The position numbers were made by a program, and so were the translations under genes. A model generated the notes under the pieces. The model did not search any database. It worked only from the letters and a program-made list of their open reading frames with translations, and was not told the DNA's origin. Shown here one piece after another: positions 11,137 through 21,600 of a stretch of DNA of 64,000 nt (positions are counted from its first letter, which is position 1; every line of letters starts with the position of its first letter). The stretch is from the NCBI GenBank assembly GCA_024703915.1, contig CP087969.1, positions 496,001-560,000 on the forward strand. The letters run 5' to 3'. Source of the stretch: Massilia sp. H-1. Its GTDB lineage: Bacteria; Pseudomonadota; Gammaproteobacteria; Burkholderiales; Burkholderiaceae_D.

Positions 11137-12345
11137 CGTGCCAGCCTCAGGCCGGTGAACTGCCAGCGCGCTTGTACCGGGAAGAAATTGCGGTAGCTGG
11201 CGCGCGTGGTAGGCCGGGGTCGCGCAGGACGAGCCGCGCAAGACGTATTGGTTGAGCATGAATTTTCCATTGTATTCGCCCAGCGCGCCGGGCGCGCTGG
11301 CATAGCCGGGATACGGCGCATAGCTGCTGCTGGTCCACTGCCAGCAGGCGCCGAATAATTGATCGAGTCCGCCATGCCCTGCCACCGCCGGGTGCAAGTT
11401 CCCCGTCGTGGTAGGCGCAGCCACCGCCGCCAGTTCCCACTCGGCTTCGGTCGGCAGGCGCGCGCCCATCCAGCTGGCGCAGGCCCCCGCCTCGTACAGC
11501 GACAGGTGGGTGGCCGGGCGGGCCAGGTCCAGCGGGCGTTCCCCGTGCAGCGTGAATTCCTGCCACTGGCCGTGCTGGTCGCGCCGCCAGTAGAGGGGAT
11601 GCGCCAGGCGCTGCTGGCACACCGCGTCCCAGCCCTCGGCCAGCCACAGGCCGGGATCGTGGTAGCCATGCCTACCTCGATGAAGGCCAGGTATTCGCCA
11701 TTGCTCACCAGGCGCGAAGCCAGGGAAAACGGCGCCACATAGACGCGGTGGCGCGGCAGTTCATTGTCGAAGCAAAAGCCCTCGCCCGCATGCCCGGTCT
11801 CGGTCAGGCCGCCGTCGAAACCATGCCAGGCCAGCGCGGGCGCCGCCCCGCCAGCGGGCAGCGGGGTGTCCAGGTAGGCCTAAGCAGCAGCACGCTTTGG
11901 GCCAGCAAGTGCTTGACGTCGGTGAGCAGCAATTCCTGGTGCTGCTGCTCGTGCTGCAGGCCGAGCGCGACCAGCCCGTGCAGCGTGTGGTCGGCCTCGA
12001 TCAGGCGCAGCAGGCGCCGGTCCACGTCGTCGCGCCAGGCGCGCACTTCGGCCATGGGCGGGCGCGTGAGCAGGCCGCGCCGGGCGCGCGGGTGGCGCTC
12101 GCCGATGCCGTTGTAATAGGAATTGAACAGCACCCGGAACGCGGGATTGAAGGGCGCGAACCCGGCCTCGTGCGGCTCGAGCACGAAGGTTTCGAAGAAC
12201 CAGGTGGTGTGCGCCAGGTGCCACTTGACGGGACTGGCGTCGGGCATCGACTGGGCCCCGCAATCCTCGTCCGACAGGGGAGCCAGCATCAGCAGGAGCG
12301 GCGCCGCACGGCGCCGTACTGCTCAGCGAGGCAGCGGGCGCGCAT
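11133..12345 (-). CDS. egtB: Ergothioneine synthase EgtB
   Basis: An N-terminal DinB-like domain ([20 protein letters not shown] and the HxxxHxE iron motif in [11 protein letters not shown]) is joined to an FGE-type domain ([56 protein letters not shown]). It is a non-heme iron enzyme that joins a thiol donor and O2 to hercynine. The start ATG 12345 overlaps the end of egtD by about 23 bases and gives [15 protein letters not shown]. This overlap and the adjacent egtD argue for ergothioneine, as opposed to the senA copy at 3559-4771. Frameshifts near 11205, 11380, 11660, 11882 and 12300. Confidence 0.9.
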
Positions 12346-13300
12346 AGACGAGGGCAAACCAGTGGTCGGGATCGGTCCAGGCGTGGACCGTGCCAAAGCC
12401 GGATTGCTCGAGCAAGGCGAGCGCCTGCGGCAGCCGGTACTTGTAACTGTTTTCGGTATGGATGGTCTCGCCTTTGGCAAAGCGCCGCTCGCCCCCTTCC
12501 CAGCGCACGGTGAGCGCGTCGCGCGCGGCCAGGTGCATCTCGATGCGCTGTTCGGACGCGTTGTAGTAACCGAGGTGGCGCCACTGGCGCACGTCGAAGT
12601 CGGCCTGCAGCAGCCGGTTCACGTGGCGCAGCACATTGAGGTTGAAGGCGGCGGTGACCCCGAGCGCGTCGTCATAGGCGGCGTCGAGCACGCCCGTGTC
12701 CTTGACCAGGTCGATCCCGATCAGCAGCCCGCCGTCGGCGTCGCATTCGGCCCGCAGGCGCCCCAGGAAGGCGCGCGCCTCGTCCGGCGTGAAATTGCCG
12801 ATCGACGAGCCGGGATAGAAGAACACGCGGCGCGACGGGCGCACCTCGTCCGGCAATGCCAGTTCGCGCGAAAAGTCGCGCCCCAGTCCCGTCATTTCGA
12901 TGTGGGGAAAGCGCTGCTGCAGGCGGCCGATGGCCTCGCGCAGGAAGTCGTAGGAAATGTCGAGCGCCACGTACTGGCTCGGATGGAGCAGCGGGAACAG
13001 CGTGGCCGCCTTGGCGCAATTGCCCGCGCCCAGGTCGATCAGGGTCGCGTCCGGCCCCACGGCGCGCTCGATCTCGGCGCCGTGGCGCGCCACGATGGCC
13101 GCCTCGGTCCGGGTCGGGTAGTACTCGGGCAATTCGCAGATCGCTTCGAACAGTTTCGAGCCCAGCGCGTCGTACAGGAATTTGGGCGCGATGGCCGGGT
13201 GCGCGGCGTCGAGGCCGGACCGCAGTTCGGCTCGCAGTTCTGCCCCCTCTGGCGCGGGCGGCGGCGGGGACAGCAAGTCGGCAATGCGCGATGGGGGCAT
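12323..13300 (-). CDS. egtD: L-histidine N-alpha-methyltransferase EgtD
   Basis: An uninterrupted frame, one of the few long genes without a frameshift. SAM-binding motif DATLIDLGAGNCAKAATL, then ELPEYYPTRTEAAI, YVALDISYDFLREAI, RRVFFYPGSSIGNFTPDEA and LGYYNASEQRIEMHL are all hallmark EgtD segments. The enzyme trimethylates histidine to hercynine, the shared precursor of ergothioneine and selenoneine. ATG 13300 gives 325 aa, near the family norm of about 320. The frame stays open to GTG 13381, but that stretch is A/T-rich and looks like the divergent promoter region. First gene of egtD-egtB-yihY; hercynine could also supply senA. Confidence 0.93.
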   Translation of the reverse strand: MPPSRIADLLSPPPPAPEGAELRAELRSGLDAAHPAIAPKFLYDALGSKLFEAICELPEYYPTRTEAAIVARHGAEIERAVGPDATLIDLGAGNCAKAATLFPLLHPSQYVALDISYDFLREAIGRLQQRFPHIEMTGLGRDFSRELALPDEVRPSRRVFFYPGSSIGNFTPDEARAFLGRLRAECDADGGLLIGIDLVKDTGVLDAAYDDALGVTAAFNLNVLRHVNRLLQADFDVRQWRHLGYYNASEQRIEMHLAARDALTVRWEGGERRFAKGETIHTENSYKYRLPQALALLEQSGFGTVHAWTDPDHWFALVYARPLPR

Positions 13301-13413
13301 GGTCTGGTCCAAAATCTCGGCAAGTGACACGAGGTGGGTTTTTGTTATGATAGCTGAATATGTTTTATTTAACGGGCACACTTGCGCGCCCGTCCACTTT
13401 CACAGGGGAACCC

Positions 13414-14307
13414 ATGACCAAACTCTCGATTTCGCGCTCGCTGCATACGCTCGTCCTGGCCGCTTAGCCTTGCCGTCGCCTCCGCCGCCGCCCTGGCCCA
13501 GGCCGTGCCTGGCGTGCTGCGCGTGTCCGCCATCCCCGACGAAAATCCGACCGAGCTGCAGCGCAAGTTCAAGCCGCTGGGCGACTACCTGGCCAAGGCC
13601 ACCGGCCTGAAAGTCGAATTCACGCCCGTGACCGACTACGCCGCCTCGGTCGAAGGCCTGGTCTCCAACAAGCTCGACATGGTCTGGTTCGGCGGCTTCA
13701 CTTTCGTCCAGGCCAACGCGCGCAGCAAGGGCCAGGTCGTGCCGCTGGTGCAGCGCGACGTCGACGAGAAATTCCGCTCGGTCTTCATCACCACCGACAA
13801 GTCGATCAACAAGCTCGACGACCTGCGCGGCAAGACCCTGTCTTTCGGCTCCGAATCGTCGACCTCGGGCCACCTGATGCCGCGTTCCTATATGCTGGCC
13901 GCAAAAATCAATCCCGATACCGATCTCAAGCGCGTCGCCTATTCCGGCGCGCATGACGCCACTGTGGCCGCCGTGGCTAGATGGCAAGGTCGATGCGGGT
14001 GCGCTCAACATCTCGGTGTGGGAAAAACTGGTGGACGCCAAGAAGGTCGACCCGGCCGCCGTGCGCGTGTTCTACACCACGCCCGGCTACTACGATTACA
14101 ACTGGACCGTGCGCAGCGACATGAACCCGGCCCTCAAGAAAAAGCTCACCGACGCCTTCCTCGCGCTCGACGCCGCCAACCCCGAGCACAAGGAGATCCT
14201 CGCCTTGCAAAAGGCCTAAAGCAAGTTCATCCCGACCAAGACCGACAACTACAAGGCGATCGAAGCGGCCGCCCACAGCGCCTAGCCTGCTCAAGGAAGC
14301 GAAATAA
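13414..14307 (+). CDS. phnD: Phosphonate/phosphite-type ABC transporter substrate-binding protein
   Basis: A secreted binding protein with a signal peptide (MTKLSISRSLHTLVLAA, then a GCCGGC-type break, then VASAAALAQA). PhnD-family segments are present: LRVSAIPDENPTELQRKF, YLAKATGLKVEFTPVTDYAA, LDMVWFGGFTFVQA, FGSESSTSGHLMPRSYM and VFYTTPGYYDYNWTV. The family binds phosphonates, phosphite, hypophosphite or related oxyanions, and the ligand cannot be read from sequence. Frameshifts at 13465, 13977, 14217 and 14282. The next gene begins five bases after the stop. Divergent from egtD, with about 110 bp between the starts. Confidence 0.88.
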
Positions 14308-14311
14308 GCGC

Positions 14312-15131
14312 ATGACGACCTTCAGGCTCGATCAGCTCACCGTGCGCCATCTTGCTTAGGCGGCAAGACGGCCGCGCTGCACGCGATCGACCTGCAGGTC
14401 GAGGCTTGGCTGAACAGCTGGCCATCATCGGCCCTTCCGGGGCCTAAGCAAGACCACCCTGCTCAATGCCCTGGCCGTGGCCCACCGCCCGGCCGCGGGC
14501 AGCTACACCCTGCTCGGTCAGGATCCCTGGGCCCTGCCCGACTACCTGCGCCACCAGCTGCGCGCGCCTGTTCCTGGCCCCGCAATCGCCGCCCCTGCCG
14601 CCGCGCCAGCGCGTGGTCAATGCGGTGCTGGCCGCGCGCCTGCCCCACTGGAGCCTGTGGCAAGCGCTACGCTCCCTGATTACGCCGCTCGACCCGGGGG
14701 CCGCCCACGCGGCGCTGGCCCGCTTCGGCCTGGGCGACAAACTCTATGCGCGCGTGGACCGCCTGTCCGGCGGCGAGCGCCAGCGCTGCGCCCTGGCGCG
14801 CCTGCTGCTGTCGTCGGCCGAAGTGCTGCTGGTCGACGAGCCGCTGTCGGCGCTCGACCCGTCGCTGGCGCAAATCACGCTCACCACGCTGCAGCAGGAA
14901 GCGGCCGCGCGCCACGCCACGCTGGTGTGCAGCCTGCACCAGGTCGAGATGGCGCGCGCCCATTTCCCGCGCATCGTCGGCCTGCGCGACGGCCGCGTCG
15001 TGTTCGACGCCCCGCGCGAACAGGTCAGCGACGCCATGATCGCGGCCCTGTACCAGAATGAAGCCCTGGCCACCGTCGACGCACCGGCGCACGAAACGCC
15101 GGACCGGCTCGCCGTCGGCGCCTGCTTCTGA
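14312..15131 (+). CDS. phnC: ABC transporter ATP-binding protein (PhnC-type)
   Basis: After repairing GCCGGC-type breaks at 14355, 14404, 14446 and 14565 the Walker A reads IGPSGAGKTTLLNALA. Q-loop region FLAPQSPPLPPRQRVVNAV, signature RLSGGERQRCALARLLL, Walker B VLLVDEPLSALDP and switch His in CSLHQVEMARAHF follow. It energises uptake of the substrate delivered by the upstream binding protein through the two permeases that follow. It ends AVGACF three bases before the first permease. Confidence 0.9.
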
Positions 15132-15133
15132 CG

Positions 15134-15972
15134 ATGGCCGACGCTCCCGCGCACCGGCATCCCGATCCGGCCTGGCATGCGCGCGTGGCCGGCGCCGTGG
15201 TGCTGCTCGCGCTGCTCTGGCCCGCCCTCGTGTTTTCCGAATTCAAACCGTGGCTGCTGTTCGACCTGCAAAGCGTGCGCGCCACCGGCCACTTTCTGCG
15301 CGGCTTCCTCACGCCCGCCCACGACCCCGAATTTTTGCGCCTGATCGTGCGCGAAACCTGGCAGACGGTGGCCATCGCCACCATCTAGCCTGACCCTGGC
15401 CATGCTGGCCGCCGTGCTTAAGCCACCCTGATCGTCACCGAGCGCCTGTCGATATCGCGCCTGGGCACGGGCCGCATGCGCCTGCCCGCGCGCCTGCTGC
15501 GCCAGCTGGTGCGCTGGGTGCTGGTGCTGCTGCGCAGCGTGCCCGAACTGGTGTGGGCCCTGCTGCTGGTGCGCGTGGTCAGCCTCGGCCCCACCATGCC
15601 GGCGTGCTGGCCATCGCCCTCACCTACAGCGGCATGCTGGGCAAGGTGTACGCCGAAATCCTCGAATCGTCCGACGCCCGCGCCACCGAAGCGCTGCTGG
15701 CCAATGGCGGCTCGCGCCTGGCCGCCTTTTCTACGGCGCGCTGCCCGAATCGGCGTCCGAACTGGTTTCCTACACGGTCTACCGCTGGGAGTGCGCGATC
15801 CGCGGCTCGGCCGTGATGGGTTTTGTCGGCGCTAGCATGGCCTTGGCCAGCGCATGGATGAATCGATGCGCATGATGGACGGCGGCCAGGTCGCGTCCAT
15901 CCTGATCATGTTCGTGCTGCTGGTCGCCTGCGCCGACCTGGTCTCGCGCCTGCTGCGCAAAGGCTCGAATGA
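15134..15972 (+). CDS. phnE: ABC transporter permease (PhnE-type), first copy
   Basis: Membrane segments VAGAVVLLALLWPALVFSEF, a Gly/Ala-rich second segment after 15387, and the permease coupling region (LRSVPELVWALLLVRVVSLG, MLGKVYAEILESSDARATEALLANGGS, SYTVYRWECAIRGSAVMGFVGA) match PhnE permeases. The end is inferred: the frame must stop close to the next start, and a TGA overlapping ATG 15969 (ATGA) fits if one more indel is accepted near 15840. Frameshifts at 15387, 15418, 15600, 15735 and 15832. Confidence 0.82.
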
Positions 15973-16777
15973 CGCTGCCCGCAACGCCGCCCGCCATGCC
16001 GCCCGCCCCGCCGCGCGCGTCCACCTGGCTGCTGCTGGCCGCGCTGGCGGCGCTGGTGGTGGCCAGCTTCGCCTCGCTCACGCTCGACTGGCGCTCCCTG
16101 TTCACGGCCGAAGCGGCCACCACCACGGCCGAATTCCTGTCCGGTTTTTCGCCGCCCGAACTGGCCCCCGCCTTCCTGCGCAAGACGCTGGTGGCCACCG
16201 CCGAGACGCTGTCCATGTCGGCGCTGGGCACCTTGCTGGCGGTCGCGGGCGGCATGCTGATCGCGCTGCTTAGGCCTCGGGGCGCTTCGGCTACCCGCTG
16301 CGCCTGGCCAGCCGCATCAAGCTCAACGTGCTGCGCTCGGTGCCGGAACTGATGTGGGCGTCGCTGCTGCTGGTGGCCGCCTAAGCCTGGGCCCGTTCAG
16401 CCAGCACCCTGGCGCTGGCCTTCCACACCAGCGGCGTGCTGGGCCGCCTGTTTGCCGACGCCCTCGAAAACGCCGACCCGGCCCCGGCCGCCGTGCTGCG
16501 CACCAACGGCGCCTCGGCCCTGCAAGCCTTCCTGTACGCGACGCTGCCGCAGACGCTGCCGCAGATGCTGTCCTACACGATGTACCGCTGGGAAAACAAT
16601 ATCCGCGCCGCCGCCGTGCTGGGCGTGGTCGGCGCCATGGGCCTGGGCCAGATGCTCAAGTACCACCTGTCGCTGTTCCAGATGCAGGACGCGGCCACCG
16701 TGCTGATCGCCATGCTGCTGCTGGTGGTCTTGGTCGATGCCGTCAGCTATGCGCTGCGGCGCGCTCTCACCCGTTAA
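15969..16777 (+). CDS. phnE: ABC transporter permease (PhnE-type), second copy
   Basis: Begins MTLPATPPAMPP, then a membrane segment (STWLLLAALAALVVASFASL). The coupling region LRSVPELMWASLLLVAAGLGPF, HTSGVLGRLFADALENADPA and MYRWENNIRAAAVLGVVGAM is parallel to that of the first permease, so the pore is probably a heterodimer. Ends LVDAVSYALRRALTR. Frameshifts at 16270 and 16382. Confidence 0.85.
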
Positions 16778-16787
16778 GAAAGAATGC

Positions 16788-17450
16788 ATGCTTGAATTGC
16801 GCGACCTGAAAAAAACCTATGCTTAAGCCGCACCGTGCTGCACGGCCTGTCGCACCGCTTCGAAGCCGGGCAATTCGTGGCCATCATGGGCGAATCGGGC
16901 GTCGGCAAGTCGACCCTGCTGAACCTGATCGCGGGACTGGACGCGCCCGACAGCGGCCAGATCCTGGTCGACGGCCAGCCCATGTCCTCGCTGGACGACG
17001 ATGCCGCCACCGGCCTGCGCCGCACCCGCATGGGTTTCATCTTTCAGGCCTTCCACGTGCTGCCGCACCTGACGCTGGCCCAGAACGTGGCGCTGCCGCT
17101 GTTGCTCAACGGCCAGCCCCAGGGGCGGGCCGGCTGAGATGCTGGCCGCAGTCGGCCTCGGCGGGCGCGGCGCCGACTTCCCGCGCCAGCTGTCGGGCGG
17201 CGAAATGCAGCGCGTGGCGATCGCGCGCGCCCTGGTCCACCGGCTAGCCCCCTGGTGCTGGCCGATGAACCAACTGGTAACCTCGATCCGGATACCGCCG
17301 ATAGCGTTTTGGACCTGTTGCGGGCCGAAGTCAAGGCCAGTGGCGCCAGCGCAATCATGGTCACGCACTCGCACGCGGCAGCCGCGCGGGGCCGATAAAA
17401 CCCTCGTTTTGACCCGTTCCGGTTTGGAATTAGTATCTTTTACGCACTAA
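16788..17450 (+). CDS. ABC transporter ATP-binding protein, LolD/MacB-like
   Basis: Walker [20 protein letters not shown]-loop [19 protein letters not shown], signature [16 protein letters not shown], Walker [13 protein letters not shown] (after repair at 17244) and switch His MVTHSH. The [20 protein letters not shown] and DEPTGNLDP phrases are typical of the LolD/MacB/FtsE group, which works with MacB-type rather than PhnE-type permeases. No such permease is present here. It starts ten bases after the second phnE and closes the operon. Frameshifts at 16823, 17129, 17244 and 17385. Confidence 0.85.
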
Positions 17451-17625
17451 GAAGTTCAATTTGTTCAATTGTTCATCAACTTTGCTGCGAATATATTCTT
17501 ATCGTAGTATCATCAATATAACCCGCATGGCATACATTTATCTCCAAATGTCACAAGCGGGCCGAGAGTTGACCATAAGTCGATCAGTCCCCCCACTATG
17601 AAAGCAACCTTTGGAGGAGAGTACG
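17451..17625 (+). promoter_or_regulatory. A/T-rich promoter region with GTTCAAT repeats
   Basis: The stretch is markedly A/T-rich compared with its surroundings. Near 17452-17475 it carries overlapping copies of the pattern TTGTTCAATTGTTCA, which could be operator half-sites. No complete sigma-70 pair could be assigned with confidence. Confidence 0.4.
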
Positions 17626-18075
17626 ATGAACGTACGACAGAAAAAGTTGGAAATGATCGAGGCTATGAACCGTGCGCAGGCACTGGAACCATCGAGCTTC
17701 GTACCGAACAAGCTGCTCGACACCTTGATCGAAAAAATGAACCTGAAGAACGACGCTGAGCTGTGCCGCGTGCTGGAAGTGCAGCCGCCTATCATCAGCA
17801 AGATTCGCCATCGCAAGCTGGCGGTCGGCGCAACGATTCTGTTGCGCATGCATGAAAAGTCGGACATGAGTATTCGAGACCTGGAAGGAATTGTCCAACT
17901 CGTCCATGCACTAAACGCAACCGCTAGCTGCCTGGCAGCCAAACAGCCGATCGTGAAATCCAGATCGGCGGCGCCCTCTTCTTTCCGCAGTTCATGTAGT
18001 CCGTTTGTAGCGGCGCACCCCGAACCCGTGCCATCCGCTATCAATCCGGCAATCTTTCCCCTCAATCGTTTTTAG
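17626..18075 (+). CDS. Helix-turn-helix (Cro/C1-like) protein, 149 aa
   Basis: Start ATG 17626 has GGAGGA seven bases upstream. An N-terminal helical region (NVRQKKLEMIEAMNRAQALE) precedes a lambda-repressor-like core: NKLLDTLIEKMNLKNDAELC, then LEVQPPIISKIRHRKLAVG, where PPIISKIRHRK looks like a recognition helix, then DMSIRDLEGIV. The Ser/Ala/Pro-rich tail of about 50 residues looks disordered. Probably a small transcriptional regulator, target unknown. Its stop overlaps the stop of the convergent gene by 14 bases. Confidence 0.65.
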   Translation: MNVRQKKLEMIEAMNRAQALEPSSFVPNKLLDTLIEKMNLKNDAELCRVLEVQPPIISKIRHRKLAVGATILLRMHEKSDMSIRDLEGIVQLVHALNATASCLAAKQPIVKSRSAAPSSFRSSCSPFVAAHPEPVPSAINPAIFPLNRF

Positions 18076-18564
18076 GACGCCCTGTTTTCAGCTGCGGCAG
18101 GCTGCTCAGCACCTGTTGCAAGGTCGCCATGTCGAGCTGGCTGATCAGGGCCACGCCAATGCGCAGCAATTCACTCTTGCGGATCTCAAATCCTGCTTTC
18201 AGGCATGCCTTCTTGACCTGACCGAGCACCGCGTATTCCTGCTCGGGCATGGTGAAGCTGTCACGCACGAGCTTGGTCTTGCGCACTTTTTCGCGCACCG
18301 CTTCCGGCGCCACCAGGTCCACGACCGGCGCGGCCACCGGCTTAGGTTCTTGCTTGACCGCACGTTTTGGCGCGGCCTTGGCGGCCAGCTTGGCAGGCCA
18401 AGCTTGCTGCTGCTTACTTCACGGCAGGCTTGGCTGCCGGTTTCGTGGCTGGCTTGGCTACCGCTTTCAGGCGCTTACTTGGGCGCGGCCGCCGTTTTCA
18501 ATGCGGGCACCTTGTGGCCGTTGGCTTTCGTGGCAGGGGTTTTTACAGCAGGAATTTTCGCCAT
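18062..18564 (-). CDS. Ala/Lys/Pro-rich, histone H1-like protein with conserved C-terminal domain
   Basis: The N-terminal half, starting MAKIPAVKTPATKANGHKVP, is a lysine/alanine/proline-rich low-complexity stretch with repeats of the PAAK/KPAT kind, as in bacterial H1-like nucleoid proteins. The C-terminal 75 residues look folded (VRDSFTMPEQEYAVLGQVKK, ACLKAGFEIRKSELLRIG). The signs fit a basic DNA-binding tail on a small globular domain; the actual role is unknown. Frameshifts near 18410 and 18475 (GCTTACTT strings). Confidence 0.65.
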
Positions 18565-18617
18565 CACGCACTCCGTCTAGAAATAAAGGAAACAATATAT
18601 ATCATTTATCCCGTATT

Positions 18618-21600
18618 TCACAACGTCCCGGTCAAGGCTCCATCGGAAACCGGCTGCGCCGGATGGGGATCTGGCACGCACGGCAATGCCAGCGTGAACC
18701 GGCACTCGGCACCGGAAACGGCCAGCTGCCCGCCCATGCGCGCCACCAGCGCCTGCGCGATCGCCAGTCCCAGCCCGCTGCCGCCGTGGGCGCGCCGCGG
18801 CCTGGGCCGCCTGGCTGTAAGGCTGGCACAGGGCCAGGCCGTCGGCCTCGCTCACGCCCGCGCCGCTGCCGCTGACGGTAAAGCGCACCCGCACCACCCC
18901 GCCCTCTTCCGACTCGCGCATGAGTACCAGCGCGGTATGGCCGCCCGCGCTGTGCGCCAGCGCATGCTCGAGCAGGCTGTCCAACACCTGGCCGATGCGC
19001 AGCGGATCAGCCAAGCCACCCAGCGCGGCAGCGCCGCGTCGAGGTCGAGCCGAGCACTGCACGTCGCGCGCCGCGGCCCTGCTTACCCGCGCCCGCGTGG
19101 ACCTCGGCCGCCAGCGCCATGCGCAAGGAACGGCAGCGTGGTCAGCGCCAGCGTGCTTAAGCCTCGATCCGGTTCAAGTCCTGCACGTCGTTCATCATGT
19201 GCAGCAGCTGCTGCGCCGCGTGGGCGATCCGTCCCGCATGTTCGCCCGGTTCGCCCTCGGCGCCGCCGCGCTGGGCCAGCGACGCGAGCGCGGCCATGGC
19301 GCCCAGCGGCGTGCGCATTTCGTCGCTCATGGCGAACAGGAAATCGGCCTTGCGCGCCTGGACGCTTCGCGCGCGCGGTAGGCGGCGTTTTCCTCGCCCA
19401 GCAGGCGCACCACGCTTAAGCATTGGCCAGCGAGATGGCCGCCTGGGCGCATACCAGTTCCAGCAGCAGCACCCGGGGCGCCGTGAACACGCCCGGCGCC
19501 AGGCTGTTTTCCAGGTACAGCACGCCGCACAGCGCCCCGCTGCGCAGCAGCGGCACGCACAGCACCGAGCGCAGCAGCGCGGCGCGGATGTCCGGGTCGT
19601 CGCGGAACTGGGCGCTTTCCTGGGCGTCGTCGAGCAGCACCGTCTCGCGCGTGCGCAGCACGAACTGCAGCAACGGCGTCGGCAGGCCGGTTTCTTCGGG
19701 CGCCAGCGCGCACGCTTCCAGGCGCACCTGTCCGGCCGCCATGGCCGCGCGCGCCACGCAGCGGTAGCCATCGGCAGGGCCTACAGGATCAGGAGCGCGC
19801 GCCGCCCCGGCCTGCTCGAGCGCGATGCGCAGCAGCTGCGCGGCCAGCGCCGCGCCATCGAGTTCGCCCGACAGGGACTGCGAGGCGCGCAGCGCCGCCA
19901 TCAGGTCCGGCGCCAGCGCGCTCTCGCCGCTATGGCGCCCGGGTGACGGCGACGGCACCCGCACCAGGCCCGGATACTGGCGTTCGAGTTCGCGCATCTT
20001 GCCGTAGGCGCCCCAGCGCGCGCAGGCGGCCAGCGCATCGCGCGCATACGCGAGCGCGATCTTGTCGAAGCCGCGCTGGCGGTAGAAGGCCGCCGCCAGT
20101 TCGGCCGCCAGCGCCTCGTGGTGCACGAAGCCGCCCGCGCGCGCCGACGCCAGCGCCGCGTCGTAGGCGCGCATCGCTTCCATGTCGCGCCCGCCCACGC
20201 GCGCCATCTCGGCCGCCACCAGCAGGTAGCGGTTGTCGAAATTACCCGGGCAATGGGCGGCCCAGGCGCGCAGCCGGTCCTGCTTGTCCTGCAGCGCCGC
20301 CATGAAACGCACCTGGCGTTCGCGCGGCGCATCCGGGTACAGCGCGGCCATGGTCAGCGCATGGTAAAAATGGTGGGTCGATTCATTGACCGAGGCCAGG
20401 AAGAAGTGCTGGTCGGCGCAGGCCGCTTCCAGCCGCCTGCAGCGCTTCGCCGTAGCGCCCGAAGGTGAAGGCGGCGATCTGGCGCATCAGGTGAAAGCGC
20501 GCGCCGCGCCGTAGCTGGCCTTGTCCATCAGCGCCAGCGCGGAGGCGGCGCAGAAACGCTCGTCGTCGAAGCTGCCTTCGGCGCCGGTGGCGCCCTGCAG
20601 GCACAGGGTCAGTTGTTCGTAGCAGCGCAGCAGCTGCATCAGCACGTCGTTGTTCTGCTGGCGCGCGAAGTCCTGGTGGCGCCGCGCGCTGCTGCACTTC
20701 GTCGAGCGGGGCGCCAAGCCTCAAAGCTGTTCCACACGGCGATGTGGGCCGCGTAGCCGGCATGCGGCAGGTCGCCCGCTTCCAGGCAGGCGCCATGGGC
20801 CTGTTCCAGCAGCGCCACGCTGGCGTCGAGCGGCTGGCGCCAGCAATGCACATAGGCCGCGTGCACGAAGGCGAGCTAAGCCGCAGCCGCAGCTGGCTGG
20901 CTGCCGTCGCGCGGCCAGCCGCAGCGCCAGTTCGGAAAACGCGAATGCGTCGGGAATGGCGCCCAGCGACACCAGCATGATCGCGTAGCGAATAGGTCAT
21001 GCAGCTGGTGGCCGTGCTGCCGAAGCGCAGCGTGAAATTGAGCGCCTTGACCGCCAGCAGCGGATACAGTTCGGGGCGCGCCGAAAACACGGACGAGCCC
21101 ATGTCCGACAGCAGCTCGCCCACGATCGCCAGTTCCGGGTCGCCGCTCGGGCTCTCCTGCTCCAGTTCGGCGATGCTGCGCCCGGCCATGTGGCGCTGCA
21201 CGGCCGCCTGCTCGGCGGCCAGCGATTCGGCGATTGCGCCCGCCTCGTCCGGGAAGCTGATGCCGAACAGCTCGAGCGCCTCGAGCGCGACCGCGGCCGC
21301 CAGGTCGAAGCGGCCCGACACCTGGTACAGCGCGACCCGCATCAGCGCCACCCGCGCCAGCGCCAGGCGCGAGCGCGCGTGCGCGGCCAGCTGGGCGAAC
21401 AGGCGCCCGGCCCGGTCCAGGTTGCCGCACAGGTATTCGCATTCGGCCAGCTCGCTGTGCAGCGCGAAGGTCGCTTCGATCTGTTCCTGCCAGGCGCTGT
21501 CCGGGGTCAGGCCGGCGGCCTGGTCATGATAGTGGCGCGCGGCGTCGAACGCGGCCGAACGGCGCGCTCTGGCCCCGGCCATCAAATTCAGTCCGGCCAG

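Noticed and set aside
11897..13327. A 476-codon plus-strand frame opposite egtD/egtB
   Set aside because: Antisense shadow of clearly recognisable EgtD and EgtB; no ribosome-binding site.
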